From Pseudanabaena sp. FACHB-1998 (GTDB lineage Bacteria > Cyanobacteriota > Cyanobacteriia > Pseudanabaenales > Pseudanabaenaceae): a stretch of DNA of 64,000 nucleotides. Below, piece after piece: positions 51,497 through 59,782 of this stretch. The position numbers and the translations under genes are program-made. The notes beneath the pieces were generated by a model, which saw nothing but the letters and a program-made list of their open reading frames with translations, did not search any database and was not told where the DNA came from. How positions within the stretch are numbered: position 1 is the first letter of the stretch; each line of letters starts with the position of its first letter. The stretch lies in NCBI RefSeq assembly GCF_014696355.1, contig NZ_JACJQA010000051.1:1-64000 (forward strand). The letters run 5' to 3'.

Positions 51497-52653
51497 TGGC
51501 AATAATCCTCATTCTCGAAGACGAAGAAATCTGGTTAGCACGACATAATCTCCGACTCACTCAAGCTGGGTTTAAATGTCGCTACACAGCACTTGCCAAA
51601 GAAGCGATCGAACTTGCAAAAGATCCCGAAATTCGTCTTATCCTAATTGACGAGATTCTTTATGTTCCACCCGTACCTAATGATGAGTTAAAACGTGAAC
51701 TTCAACGCTGGAGTGGCTCTGATGTCATCCGCGAGATCAATAAGTTCAGATCAGACATGCAATTTATTCTTGTTACCTCTGCTCCCCGACTACGCAGTCA
51801 AGGCAACATTGACACCCTCACCCACGAAACTGCAAGACTACGCCGACTTAAAGGCGTAATTGATGTCATCCATAAGCACTCAATTGACATCGATCCAGAT
51901 TATGAATACGGTTGGCTAATCAAACTTCTCAAAGACTCTCAAAAATCGCCATCTGACGGACAAATAACTACTCCTCGTGTTCTTGTTGGACTGGGCGTTC
52001 CCGATGTCATGCTTCAGACTTTTCGCGATCAATATAAGCAGAAACATCATAAGGAATATCGCAGTAATCGAGTATTTCTCAATCAGTTCTTCAGAGAGAT
52101 CGGGGTAGATGAAGTAAGGTTAGGCAAATCTGTCAGAGACTTCCTAGTAAAACTAGAAAAAGGTAATCAGGCGATCGAAAAGAAAATTTTTATTGAAATG
52201 GCAGGCTCCAAACAGCTTGCCCCCACTGACATTAAATCTCATACGAGTGCTTTTCAGATTCTCATGCAGCTTGCCCAGCGCGCTGAGTGTGGTGAAGAGC
52301 TTGTATTTAGAGAACAGGATTACGACTATAAACCCCGTAAAACTAATTTCGATGGGGCGATCAATCCAGATCTAGATTCACGTGTAATCGAAGATTTCAG
52401 CTTTGCTTATGATGAGGGAGGCAGAAAGCGCTTACATGAAGGGGTACAGATCGAAAAAATCCTCCCGAAGCAATCGCCACTTAAAACTGAAATTTCCCGA
52501 CTGCGTAATAAACTCGCCACTTTAAATATTGCCCCTGCACGTCAGGTTTTCCCAGAAGGTAACGACGGGATTTATCGTCCTGCTTTTGAAACGGGGATTT
52601 TTTTATACAAAGCAGAAACTAAAAAACAAATAAAAAAACAAATTTCCAACTAA
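51496..52653 (+). CDS. Response regulator with unknown output domain
   Basis: This 385-residue protein begins with a convincing receiver: IILILEDEEIWLARHNLRLT (acidic residues 8-10), IRLILIDEILYVPP with Asp52 as phosphoacceptor, QFILVTSAPRL with the switch Thr, and VIDVIHKHS with the Lys. The receiver has an insertion after the Asp (about 55-75). The output region (about 155-385) is not recognised; it is charged and helical, ending in a Lys-rich tail. The start overlaps the preceding stop (TAATG). It is the last gene of the long operon that begins with the transporter and kinase. Confidence 0.65.
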   Translation: MAIILILEDEEIWLARHNLRLTQAGFKCRYTALAKEAIELAKDPEIRLILIDEILYVPPVPNDELKRELQRWSGSDVIREINKFRSDMQFILVTSAPRLRSQGNIDTLTHETARLRRLKGVIDVIHKHSIDIDPDYEYGWLIKLLKDSQKSPSDGQITTPRVLVGLGVPDVMLQTFRDQYKQKHHKEYRSNRVFLNQFFREIGVDEVRLGKSVRDFLVKLEKGNQAIEKKIFIEMAGSKQLAPTDIKSHTSAFQILMQLAQRAECGEELVFREQDYDYKPRKTNFDGAINPDLDSRVIEDFSFAYDEGGRKRLHEGVQIEKILPKQSPLKTEISRLRNKLATLNIAPARQVFPEGNDGIYRPAFETGIFLYKAETKKQIKKQISN

Positions 52654-52855
52654 AGATTCTACATTGAGCTTGTTATTCTGGCTGGCATAGGAAAAAACAA
52701 GTATTAATTTACTTTTGGATTCAACTTTGTAATCTAGTTTCTTCCGTGGCTAACCATTTATGCTTACGGACTCTAAATTTTAGCCATATCAACTTGTTTT
52801 TGTAACTTATTAAAAATTAGAACCCCACAAAGTTAATTTTTTAGGACATAACACT

Positions 52856-53293
52856 ATGCTAGCTGAAGTTTTTGATCGACGTTCTAGCTCTAGGCTTAAT
52901 CAAAATTCGTCATTGCAGACTATTGCCAATGTCGTTCTTGACTACAAGGCAACGAAAACACATCAAGATGTAAGCGATCTAATTTTACAGATGTCCAGAG
53001 AGAAATGTCCCCTAGGTATTCAATCTCTCGATATCTACGAAATGCTTGTAGGAGCAGGGATCGGAATCAAAGCTATTGCACCCTGTATAGTCAATCTGAG
53101 AATTTTAGTTCTCCACGGTGAAGTTAGACTTTGCTCCTATCTTCGCATAGATGAAGACTGCGATCTTCTATCTCCATCCTCAGAAACGACTATTAAAGCT
53201 GGTCAACTAACTCATCTTGTTAGTGAAGTAGTGACAATTGAAGCTGTCAGTAATATGTCATCTCTTGTAATCGGCTCTTTTATTTATTTGTAA
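52856..53293 (+). CDS. Hypothetical protein
   Basis: This 145-residue protein has no recognised domain. The N-terminal half is charged (EVFDRRSSSRLNQNSS; DVSDLILQMSREKCPLG). The second half contains moderately hydrophobic stretches (EMLVGAGIGIKAIAPCIVNL; SNMSSLVIGSFIYL) but no clear membrane helix. It lies 202 bp after the receiver operon and is followed by two small membrane-protein genes, so it may start a new unit. Support comes from length, a plausible ribosome site and composition only. Confidence 0.4.
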   Translation: MLAEVFDRRSSSRLNQNSSLQTIANVVLDYKATKTHQDVSDLILQMSREKCPLGIQSLDIYEMLVGAGIGIKAIAPCIVNLRILVLHGEVRLCSYLRIDEDCDLLSPSSETTIKAGQLTHLVSEVVTIEAVSNMSSLVIGSFIYL

Positions 53294-53358
53294 CCATACG
53301 TCAAGCCTTGAGAGATCTCTACAGAGCTTTCAAGGGTGAGTTTCTAGAGGATTTATTC

Positions 53359-53802
53359 ATGAGACAAAGACATACTTATGACGAAGATAATTATGATCGT
53401 GGTATTGATGATAGCCACAATATTAATGTCTCCGTATCTTCAGGCTTACTAGGTGATCATATAGAACAGATAAAAGTACCTAGAGATAGCGATCATCCCT
53501 CAAATCAAACGACAAGAAAGTTAAGGAGGCAATTAGATGTTCCTCCCTTCCCAGACTTTATTGTTGTTTTAACTGTCCGCATGGCAGCTTCCACATTTTT
53601 AACCTCAATACTAATTGAGATTATTAGAAATGACGTAAGCGGCAATTTTGTATGGATTGTAGGAATATTTACAACTAGCTTTTTACTTTCTCTATGGTTT
53701 TATTGTGCCCGAGCTATCCACACACAACCTAACCTTAAATGGGGCGTGCTTTATCTCTGGGTAGCAATAATGTTTGGCGCAATTTTAGGAGCTATTTTTT
53801 AG
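53359..53802 (+). CDS. Small membrane protein
   Basis: The ATG at 53359 has GAGG eight bases upstream and is preferred to a TTG at 53308. The protein of about 147 residues has a polar Asp-rich N-terminus (RQRHTYDEDNYDRGIDDSH), then three hydrophobic segments: FIVVLTVRMAASTFLTSILI, FVWIVGIFTTSFLLSLWFYC and VLYLWVAIMFGAILGAIF. No family is recognised. The next small membrane-protein gene follows 9 bp later. Confidence 0.45.
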   Translation: MRQRHTYDEDNYDRGIDDSHNINVSVSSGLLGDHIEQIKVPRDSDHPSNQTTRKLRRQLDVPPFPDFIVVLTVRMAASTFLTSILIEIIRNDVSGNFVWIVGIFTTSFLLSLWFYCARAIHTQPNLKWGVLYLWVAIMFGAILGAIF

Positions 53803-53811
53803 GAGTTATTT

Positions 53812-54144
53812 ATGTCTAACAATTTGTCACAACTTAATGCACAAGAGGCAAGATTACAATTAACAATGGCAATGTGGGGCAGTCTAATTGCCACTATTGG
53901 TATCTATTGTGTTGGTATTTGTTTAAGCTGTAATAGTAAAGCCTCTTGGGTAAAACCAACTTGTTCCGCCCTAGCCGTAATTGCTGGCAGCTCTGTTCTA
54001 TGCTTACGGCGCATAGTAAGCACTGATGAATATATCCGTCAGACAGACAAGGACATTTTGATGCAGAAAAGGCAGGACTCGATGTATCAGCCTCAAAGCA
54101 TACCAAGAATGATTCCTTCTTCTCTCAAGCATTTTGATATTTAA
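53812..54144 (+). CDS. Small membrane protein
   Basis: This 110-residue protein has GGAG six bases before the ATG. Two hydrophobic segments are present: MAMWGSLIATIGIYCVGICL, then KPTCSALAVIAGSSVLCLRR. They are followed by a polar tail (DEYIRQTDKDILMQKRQDSM). It is probably co-transcribed with the preceding membrane-protein gene. Function unknown. Confidence 0.45.
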   Translation: MSNNLSQLNAQEARLQLTMAMWGSLIATIGIYCVGICLSCNSKASWVKPTCSALAVIAGSSVLCLRRIVSTDEYIRQTDKDILMQKRQDSMYQPQSIPRMIPSSLKHFDI

Positions 54145-54255
54145 ATATGAAAGCCTGTAAGCAAAAGAATCCGTTGTCTAGACTAGTGATAGATAGGGCT
54201 TCGACAACGATTGCTTCATTTTTACACGAATCGTTGCCATACCCATTATAGACAC

Positions 54256-54330
54256 TAGACCTGTTGGGTAATAACACTCAAATACCCAGATTGCTTTCAA
54301 GGTTTTTAAGCTTATTATCAAATAAGTCTA
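54256..54330. repeat. MITE-like element, short degenerate copy
   Basis: The 75-bp sequence starts TAGACCTGTTGGGTAATAA and ends with an imperfect inverse (about 15 of 19 positions). Its right part (AGGTTTTTAAGCTTATTA) closely resembles the right part of the element at 58123-58252. It lies 13 bp before the first codon of the sugar-phosphate-cyclase frame and may therefore carry or disturb that gene's promoter. Confidence 0.6.
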
Positions 54331-54343
54331 CTATTGAACAATA

Positions 54344-55507
54344 GTGTTAACATTACTTAATTTAAGAGATGAGGAGAATTTGGTAGAACAGGTTACAGTT
54401 TGCGGGAATATAAAGTTTAGATACTTAATAGAGTTTGAGAGAGATGTTTTCTCACTTGGCTCGAAAAAGCTCACAGAGTATTGTGAAGGTAGAGATGTAT
54501 TGGTAGTAGTATCTTCTACTGTCTATGACATTTTGGGATGCGTTATTGAAGAATGTTTCTCAAAGCGTTCTGCTTCAGTGGCAACGAGAATTGTATCTAT
54601 TACAGATTCTGAAAATGATAAAAACATTGAGCATGTATTGGGTCTGTGTAAAGTAGCAAAAACTGTAGGGATTGATCGAAAGGGTATTTTTATTGCAGTT
54701 GGAGGTGGAGTGTTAATGGATATGGTAGGCTTGGCAGCATCTATTTATCGTAGAAAAGTCGATTATATTCGAGTGCCAACCACTCTACTTGGTCAAGTTG
54801 ACGCTGCAGTAGGGATTAAAACAGCAGTCAATTTTGATGGGCATAAGAATCTAATTGGCTCTTTTCACCCTCCTATGGCAGTTTTCAATGATGTGAAGTT
54901 GCTAGCTTCTCTTCCTGTTTATCAATCTAGGTGTGGGCTTGCTGAGATCGTAAAAATGGCGATCTCGCTGGATAGAGGTTTGTTCAATAAAATCGAACCT
55001 AGAATGGATTCTATCATAAAGCCCAAATTGGATAATGACTGGAATTTCCTAGAAGAAGTTATTGCAGAATCGACCATTTCTATGGTTGAACAAATTGAAA
55101 GTAATTTTTACGAAGCGGATCTGGCTAGATACGTTGATTTTGGTCACACTTTTAGCCCCGTTATAGAAGAGGATTCGCAATACCAAATTGGGCATGGTCA
55201 TGCTGTTGCTATGGATATGGCACTATCAACACAATTATCTTTTGATAAAGGATGGCTAGCTCAAGAGGATAGAGATCGAATAATTAAAGTTTTAATGCGT
55301 ATTGGGTTGGAGGTCAGATTCGATCTGCTGGATGAAGTGGATAGGCTTTGGTACGCAATAGAGAAAATCATGGAGCATAGAGGGGCGTTGAATTTGGTGG
55401 TACCTGTTGAGATAGGTAAATCAACGTTCATCCGTGACCTTAAGACTATTGATAGAATTGATCTAGTTAATTCGGTAAATGGATTGAGGAAATTCTATGA
55501 AAATTAA
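54344..55507 (+). CDS. Sugar-phosphate cyclase, 2-epi-5-epi-valiolone synthase-like
   Basis: This protein of up to 387 residues belongs to the dehydroquinate-synthase superfamily. The NAD motif is GGGVLMDMVGLAASIYRR from Gly120. The segment RVPTTLLGQVDAAVGIKTAV with NFDGHKNLIGSFHPP matches the EEVS branch better than DHQS or DDGS. Metal ligands are Glu201 (GLAEIVK), His268 (DFGHTF) and His284 (GHGHAVAMD). EEVS converts sedoheptulose 7-phosphate to 2-epi-5-epi-valiolone, the first step to C7-cyclitol products. The frame opens at a GTG; a TTG at about 54380 preceded by GAGGAG is an equally plausible start. A dehydrogenase gene follows. Confidence 0.8.
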   Translation: MLTLLNLRDEENLVEQVTVCGNIKFRYLIEFERDVFSLGSKKLTEYCEGRDVLVVVSSTVYDILGCVIEECFSKRSASVATRIVSITDSENDKNIEHVLGLCKVAKTVGIDRKGIFIAVGGGVLMDMVGLAASIYRRKVDYIRVPTTLLGQVDAAVGIKTAVNFDGHKNLIGSFHPPMAVFNDVKLLASLPVYQSRCGLAEIVKMAISLDRGLFNKIEPRMDSIIKPKLDNDWNFLEEVIAESTISMVEQIESNFYEADLARYVDFGHTFSPVIEEDSQYQIGHGHAVAMDMALSTQLSFDKGWLAQEDRDRIIKVLMRIGLEVRFDLLDEVDRLWYAIEKIMEHRGALNLVVPVEIGKSTFIRDLKTIDRIDLVNSVNGLRKFYEN

Positions 55508-55570
55508 GTCTTTATCAATTTGTGTACAGTATACTTGTTTAAGTATTAATAGTGAATTATTGAGGTGTTT

Positions 55571-56737
55571 GTGAAAGGAATGTTTTTAAGTGCGGACTGG
55601 GATCCTAAAGAAGGGTATGAACTCGCCGAATATGAATTAACAACTAAGAAGGCTCTTTACTCTAACAATGTATGGCGTAATCCAAAACTAGAACTTAAAG
55701 AACTAGAGGTGCCTTCTCCAAATAGTAATGAAGTGCTTGTAAAAGTTCGCGCTTGCGGAATTTGTGGTTCAGATCTTCACTATGTGGAACATGATGAGCA
55801 AGGTTATATTTTATATCCAGGTCATGCTAAACTAAATATAGTGATTGGGCATGAGTTTTCTGGTGAAGTCGTTGAAGTTGGTAGTGGTGTAGAGGACTTA
55901 GTTGTGGGCGATCTAGTAACTGTAGAAGAGATGTATTGGTGCGGTAAGTGTATTTCTTGTAAGAACGGACATCCCAATCAGTGTGAAAGACTTGAAGAGC
56001 TTGGCGTAACAATAAATGGTGGAATGGCAGAATATGTAGCGGTTCCAGCAAAGTTATGCTGGAAGATCAATGAGTTCCGTAATTTGATAAGTGACGACCA
56101 GAAATTGTTTGATATAGGAGCGCTGGTAGAGCCAACAAGCGTTGCTTATAACGCCATCTACAAGAGAGCGCAGGGTTTTAAGCCAGGTGCTACAGCTGCA
56201 GTGTTTGGTGGTGGACCGATTGGTTTACTTGCGACTGCATTGTTGAAAGTGGGGGGGGCTTCTCAAATCATCGTTGTAGAACCCCAAGAAGAAAGAAGGA
56301 AGATAGCAAAGCTTATGGGGGCTGATATATGTATTGATCCTACATCAATTGAGAAAGATTATATCTCAGTAAGTAGATTGTTAATTGAAATTACTAAGGG
56401 TTACGGTGTAGATGTATTAGTTGATGCTGCTGGCGTTCCAGGGGTATTGACGGAAATAATGAGGTCAATGGCTGTAGCGGCGAAAATTATCCCCGTTGCA
56501 ATAAGTGGAGACACATACTCGATTAATTTTACGAGTTTTCAGGCAAAAGCTGGGCATATTTTTGGATCGATGGGTCACTCAGGTAGTGGAAATTTTCAGA
56601 ATGTTATACGTCTAATTTCTTCTGGAAGATTGAATATTGAACCAATGATCGGGAAAAAATTTCCTATTGAGCAGGGGCTTGAAGCATTTAAAATAGCTAT
56701 GCGGCGAAGTGCATCTAAAGTATTTATTAATTTTTAG
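55571..56737 (+). CDS. Zinc-dependent alcohol dehydrogenase (medium-chain), polyol or cyclitol type
   Basis: This protein of about 388 residues has a GTG start at 55571 with GAGG six bases upstream. Catalytic zinc ligands are in ACGICGSDLHY and GHEFSGEVVEVG. The structural zinc site has four cysteines in CGKCISCKNGHPNQC. The NAD-binding Rossmann segment is AAVFGGGPIGLLATALLKVG. The enzyme resembles sorbitol/threonine dehydrogenases and inosose dehydrogenases. Next to an EEVS-like cyclase, oxidation or reduction of a cyclitol intermediate is the natural guess. Upstream gap is 63 bp; a long palindrome lies downstream. Confidence 0.85.
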   Translation: MKGMFLSADWDPKEGYELAEYELTTKKALYSNNVWRNPKLELKELEVPSPNSNEVLVKVRACGICGSDLHYVEHDEQGYILYPGHAKLNIVIGHEFSGEVVEVGSGVEDLVVGDLVTVEEMYWCGKCISCKNGHPNQCERLEELGVTINGGMAEYVAVPAKLCWKINEFRNLISDDQKLFDIGALVEPTSVAYNAIYKRAQGFKPGATAAVFGGGPIGLLATALLKVGGASQIIVVEPQEERRKIAKLMGADICIDPTSIEKDYISVSRLLIEITKGYGVDVLVDAAGVPGVLTEIMRSMAVAAKIIPVAISGDTYSINFTSFQAKAGHIFGSMGHSGSGNFQNVIRLISSGRLNIEPMIGKKFPIEQGLEAFKIAMRRSASKVFINF

Positions 56738-57124
56738 TTAAGGGTAAATCAGTTGTTTCACATGTTCATAAATGTATTTAAACATTTGAATTTATAATCA
56801 CTGACCAGTAAGCATTTCAGGATAAAATTTATGTGTGTCTAATTTCGATTATTATGAATATCTGCAACGCCGTGAATCAAGTGGTGGGTCTTTTGTCCAT
56901 ATAAGATTCAAATTTTGGTTGCTGTCACCCTCTGATCGGTCTAAAACTCATCTTCAAAGCATTTCAGCACTTAAGAGCAGTATTCATTTAAATCAGATGA
57001 GATAATTTTTATAAACCTTACTGAATAAGGTTTATAAAAATTATCTCATCTCTTCTATAGAGTTATTATAATAAGATATTTTAACGAAGACCCTTTCAAA
57101 AAAACCGATATTGGTGTCATAAAA
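56738..57124. other. Intergenic region with long palindrome
   Basis: This 387-bp region lies between the dehydrogenase and the HprK-like gene. It contains one very long palindrome (listed separately) and otherwise A/T-rich DNA without a supported reading frame. A promoter for the HprK-like gene must lie after the palindrome, within about 70 bp of the ATG. Confidence 0.4.
56995..57051. terminator. Perfect 26-bp palindrome with 5-base loop
   Basis: The arm beginning AGATGAGATAATTTTTATAA (56995-57020) is exactly complementary to 57026-57051, with loop CTGAA. Such a long perfect stem in an A/T-rich gap would form an extremely stable RNA hairpin and probably ends transcription from the dehydrogenase, in either direction. 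It could also be a small palindromic mobile element; no target duplication was seen. Confidence 0.6.
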
Positions 57125-58087
57125 ATGGAATACTGGAATGTAGCAAATCAAGGAGAGTTAAATAAAATTGGAAGATCCTATAAGTTGTATTGGGGCGAAA
57201 TATATTCGCCTTTATATGGATTTTCGATACGAGTGTATTGCGATGATCTTTCTTTTATAGACCATCTTAGTAATGAGTATTCCTTGACAAATAAAGGGAC
57301 AGGATTCCAAGGCTTGAAAAGTCCTTCTCTTGCTTTTATTACCGAGCCTGCTCTTGAAGAGCAAAAATATTTAGAAAAATATGATTTAATCGGTCTCTTA
57401 AGCGAAGGTGAGGACTTTATTGTTGTACTTGGGTTAAAGCACTACGGGTGGTTCAAAAGCTATCTTCTGGGGGCATTTGGATATTTTGATGAAATTTTTA
57501 ACTCATCTGTATCGCTGCACGCAGGATTGGTGTCACTAGGTGGGTCAGGAATTTTGATCGTGGCACCTAGTGGGAAAGGTAAATCAGCGATCTCCCTCGG
57601 GCTGAAAAGCCAACCCGCTTATTCTTTTATTAGCGATGATTGGGTAAAAGTTATTTCACCAGAGGGTTTACGGGGTGATAGCTCTCTTAGAATGGTCGAG
57701 TCAGACTTGGGATATTACCCTAATGGCAAGAACATTCTCTTTCGTCGGCACGCGACGGATAACAAGATAGAAGTATCCTTAAAGGATATCGAGGGACTAC
57801 CTACTGCAAACAGTGCTTTAATTGAGCATGTGGTAATTTTAGACACAGGTTCTGTCGAAGTGGATTCTGTTATTGCACGAATTATGCAAGCATCGCCACA
57901 AACTCCTTTCAACGATATCTGTATTAACAATTATACTAGTGAGTGGGACTGGGTAAGGGAGATTCAATCTAATAGGTGGGAATGTCTGATGGAAATGCTA
58001 AATTCAGCGCAGTTACTTGTCCACAACCCTTTTGCATACGATCTCAATGAATCAATAGATCATATATTAAGAAAGCTGAAGATTTAA
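57125..58087 (+). CDS. HPr-kinase-like P-loop protein
   Basis: This 320-residue protein has a Walker A motif, APSGKGKS at 147-154, within LHAGLVSLGGSGILIVAPSG. A conserved FISDDWVKV segment follows (SDD is typical of HprK-like proteins, where the Asp acts as base). The N-terminal 130 residues are alpha/beta and unrecognised. HprK relatives outside sugar regulation occur in natural-product and RiPP clusters, where they are suspected to phosphorylate small molecules or proteins. Here a cyclitol kinase role is conceivable, since EEVS pathways need a kinase. That is inference. It ends 35 bp before a MITE. Confidence 0.65.
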   Translation: MEYWNVANQGELNKIGRSYKLYWGEIYSPLYGFSIRVYCDDLSFIDHLSNEYSLTNKGTGFQGLKSPSLAFITEPALEEQKYLEKYDLIGLLSEGEDFIVVLGLKHYGWFKSYLLGAFGYFDEIFNSSVSLHAGLVSLGGSGILIVAPSGKGKSAISLGLKSQPAYSFISDDWVKVISPEGLRGDSSLRMVESDLGYYPNGKNILFRRHATDNKIEVSLKDIEGLPTANSALIEHVVILDTGSVEVDSVIARIMQASPQTPFNDICINNYTSEWDWVREIQSNRWECLMEMLNSAQLLVHNPFAYDLNESIDHILRKLKI

Positions 58088-58122
58088 TACCTGATATAGT
58101 CTGTTTAGGTTTTGGTATTAAT

Positions 58123-58252
58123 TAGACCTGTTGGGAAATAGCCAGCAAAATCGCCGAAACCCTTGCGGAGATTATCTTTCAAACAGAAATCCCTTAAACC
58201 CTTAGTCAGAATAGCTTCCAAGACTTTTTGAGCTTATTACCCAACAGGTCTA
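58123..58252. repeat. MITE-like element, long copy with 13-bp perfect ends
   Basis: The 130-bp element has termini TAGACCTGTTGGG (58123-58135) and the exact inverse at 58240-58252. The TA ends could reflect an IS630/Tc1-type TA target. Its right part (CAAGACTTTTTGAGCTTATTA region) matches the shorter copy at 54256-54330. It supplies the last codons and stop of the hydroxylase gene transcribed toward it. Confidence 0.75.
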
Positions 58253-59472
58253 TTACTTTCTGCTGATTTTGGTTCGAATTTTAAGACGAGTTCTTTATAT
58301 TGTTTGAACTTTGTATTATTGCGACAGTACCCACTTATCGATTCGTCGAGCTTTAATGCTTCTGTATATGCCTTCGGTAGTTTTCTAATTCGGGATTTTT
58401 CTTTTTCAGGACAATTCGTAAAGTGAATCTTCTCGGTGAGTATTAAACCTAGTCCATAGGGGGCAAGGTTTCCATAATGGTGAACCGAGTGATGAGTGGT
58501 TTCTAGTGTCGTCACGAAAGGGTATACGCCTGGTATATATTGATGATTATTTATATCGGACTTTACAGTTCTATTATGTATAAAGAATGCTGCTACTGGA
58601 TTTAGGAAAGTTGTTGGGTGTCCAAGAGTGTGGCGTAAAAACCCTTCCAGAAATCCATTTCCTGCAACACCTATGAGACCGCTAGGTATAGTATCGTGGT
58701 GGTTTCCATGAAGGTACACAAAATCAAATTCAATGTGATGGCTGAGCCAGTGGTCTCGATAGTACCAATCACTTTTAGTTTTATAGAAGTGTTGATGTAT
58801 CAAACAGCTTAGAAAGAGAGTTACAGGGGCAGATATTAATGAAAAGTACAGAAGGTTGATCGTCATATACCAAGGAGTAAGAGTGATGATGTGAGTGAGT
58901 AGACCGGTAAGATATGCAAATATAATTTCACTTGTTGTTGATTTTATAGTGCTGGTTTGTTTGCTATATACAGATTGCTCCAGAACCTCCTGTATATGAG
59001 GTATTTTTTGGAGATGTCGAAAGAGTATTAAAGTTCGATATAGAGAAATGTACACAAGGTGGATATAAAATAGAGATAGCGCCACATACCTCATTAATTG
59101 AGAGTTGTGTGGAAGATTTGGTGTTAGAAAGATAAAACAGTTATCACTCAACATGAGTACTATGGCTAAAACCCATGTGGATTTTATATTGACTATTCTA
59201 TATAAAACAGATTTTACAGATTCAAGTGGTCTTCTAATTAGTATAGGGGCTGATAGATTGACTCCATGACGAATAGGAAACATTACGAGCATATATGCAC
59301 ATATTATGCTCCCCAAGAAACCTACTGGATTGTGGATAGAATAGGATATGTGCAAAAGAAAAAAGCATAATGTAATCATTATGCAGTAGTCGACATAATC
59401 TTTTTGTTTGTAGAAAACGCGAGTTCGCTTTTTGTCGAATAGCCAGTGGTATGTCTTTGGCGAGGTCTTCAT
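58237..59472 (-). CDS. Fatty acid hydroxylase/sterol desaturase superfamily membrane protein
   Basis: This 411-residue integral membrane protein has about six hydrophobic segments and the His-rich di-iron motifs of the superfamily: HWLSHHIEFD, HGNHHDTIP and ETTHHSVHHYGNLAPYG. These enzymes hydroxylate or desaturate lipids and carotenoids. The substrate is unknown. It converges on the cyclase/dehydrogenase/kinase genes, so it may or may not belong to that set. The final residues (NRPVG) and stop are encoded by the MITE, so the original C-terminus may have been different. The N-terminal 120 residues are a region with extra membrane helices not typical of short hydroxylases. Confidence 0.8.
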   Translation of the reverse strand: MKTSPKTYHWLFDKKRTRVFYKQKDYVDYCIMITLCFFLLHISYSIHNPVGFLGSIICAYMLVMFPIRHGVNLSAPILIRRPLESVKSVLYRIVNIKSTWVLAIVLMLSDNCFIFLTPNLPHNSQLMRYVALSLFYIHLVYISLYRTLILFRHLQKIPHIQEVLEQSVYSKQTSTIKSTTSEIIFAYLTGLLTHIITLTPWYMTINLLYFSLISAPVTLFLSCLIHQHFYKTKSDWYYRDHWLSHHIEFDFVYLHGNHHDTIPSGLIGVAGNGFLEGFLRHTLGHPTTFLNPVAAFFIHNRTVKSDINNHQYIPGVYPFVTTLETTHHSVHHYGNLAPYGLGLILTEKIHFTNCPEKEKSRIRKLPKAYTEALKLDESISGYCRNNTKFKQYKELVLKFEPKSAESNRPVG

Positions 59473-59782
59473 GTCGTCATTTTCGTTTTAGATTAAGAAG
59501 TGGATTCTGATTGTCACTCATGACGGTTAGCTCTAATAGAGATTGTTTTTCCCTTAAGTGCAGGTTTACGAGATCACTCTCTTCAGTCAAAGAGCTTATT
59601 TAGTATCCATACTAGTTAACCCGTCGTAATTGAGTAACTTGATGTTATTTATTGCGTTCTACCAAACCATTTTTAGCAGAGCTTTTTCAGTTGGTATATG
59701 ATAATTTTAGTAAATATAGATTACCAGAAATGTTAGTAAGCGACACATAACTTTATATTTTTAAACGATTGTTGGTAATGTT
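59473..59782. other. Intergenic region upstream of the hydroxylase
   Basis: About 310 bp between the hydroxylase start and the IS1 remnant. It should contain the hydroxylase promoter. No reading frame with a plausible ribosome site, no repeat and no structured element stands out. Confidence 0.35.
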
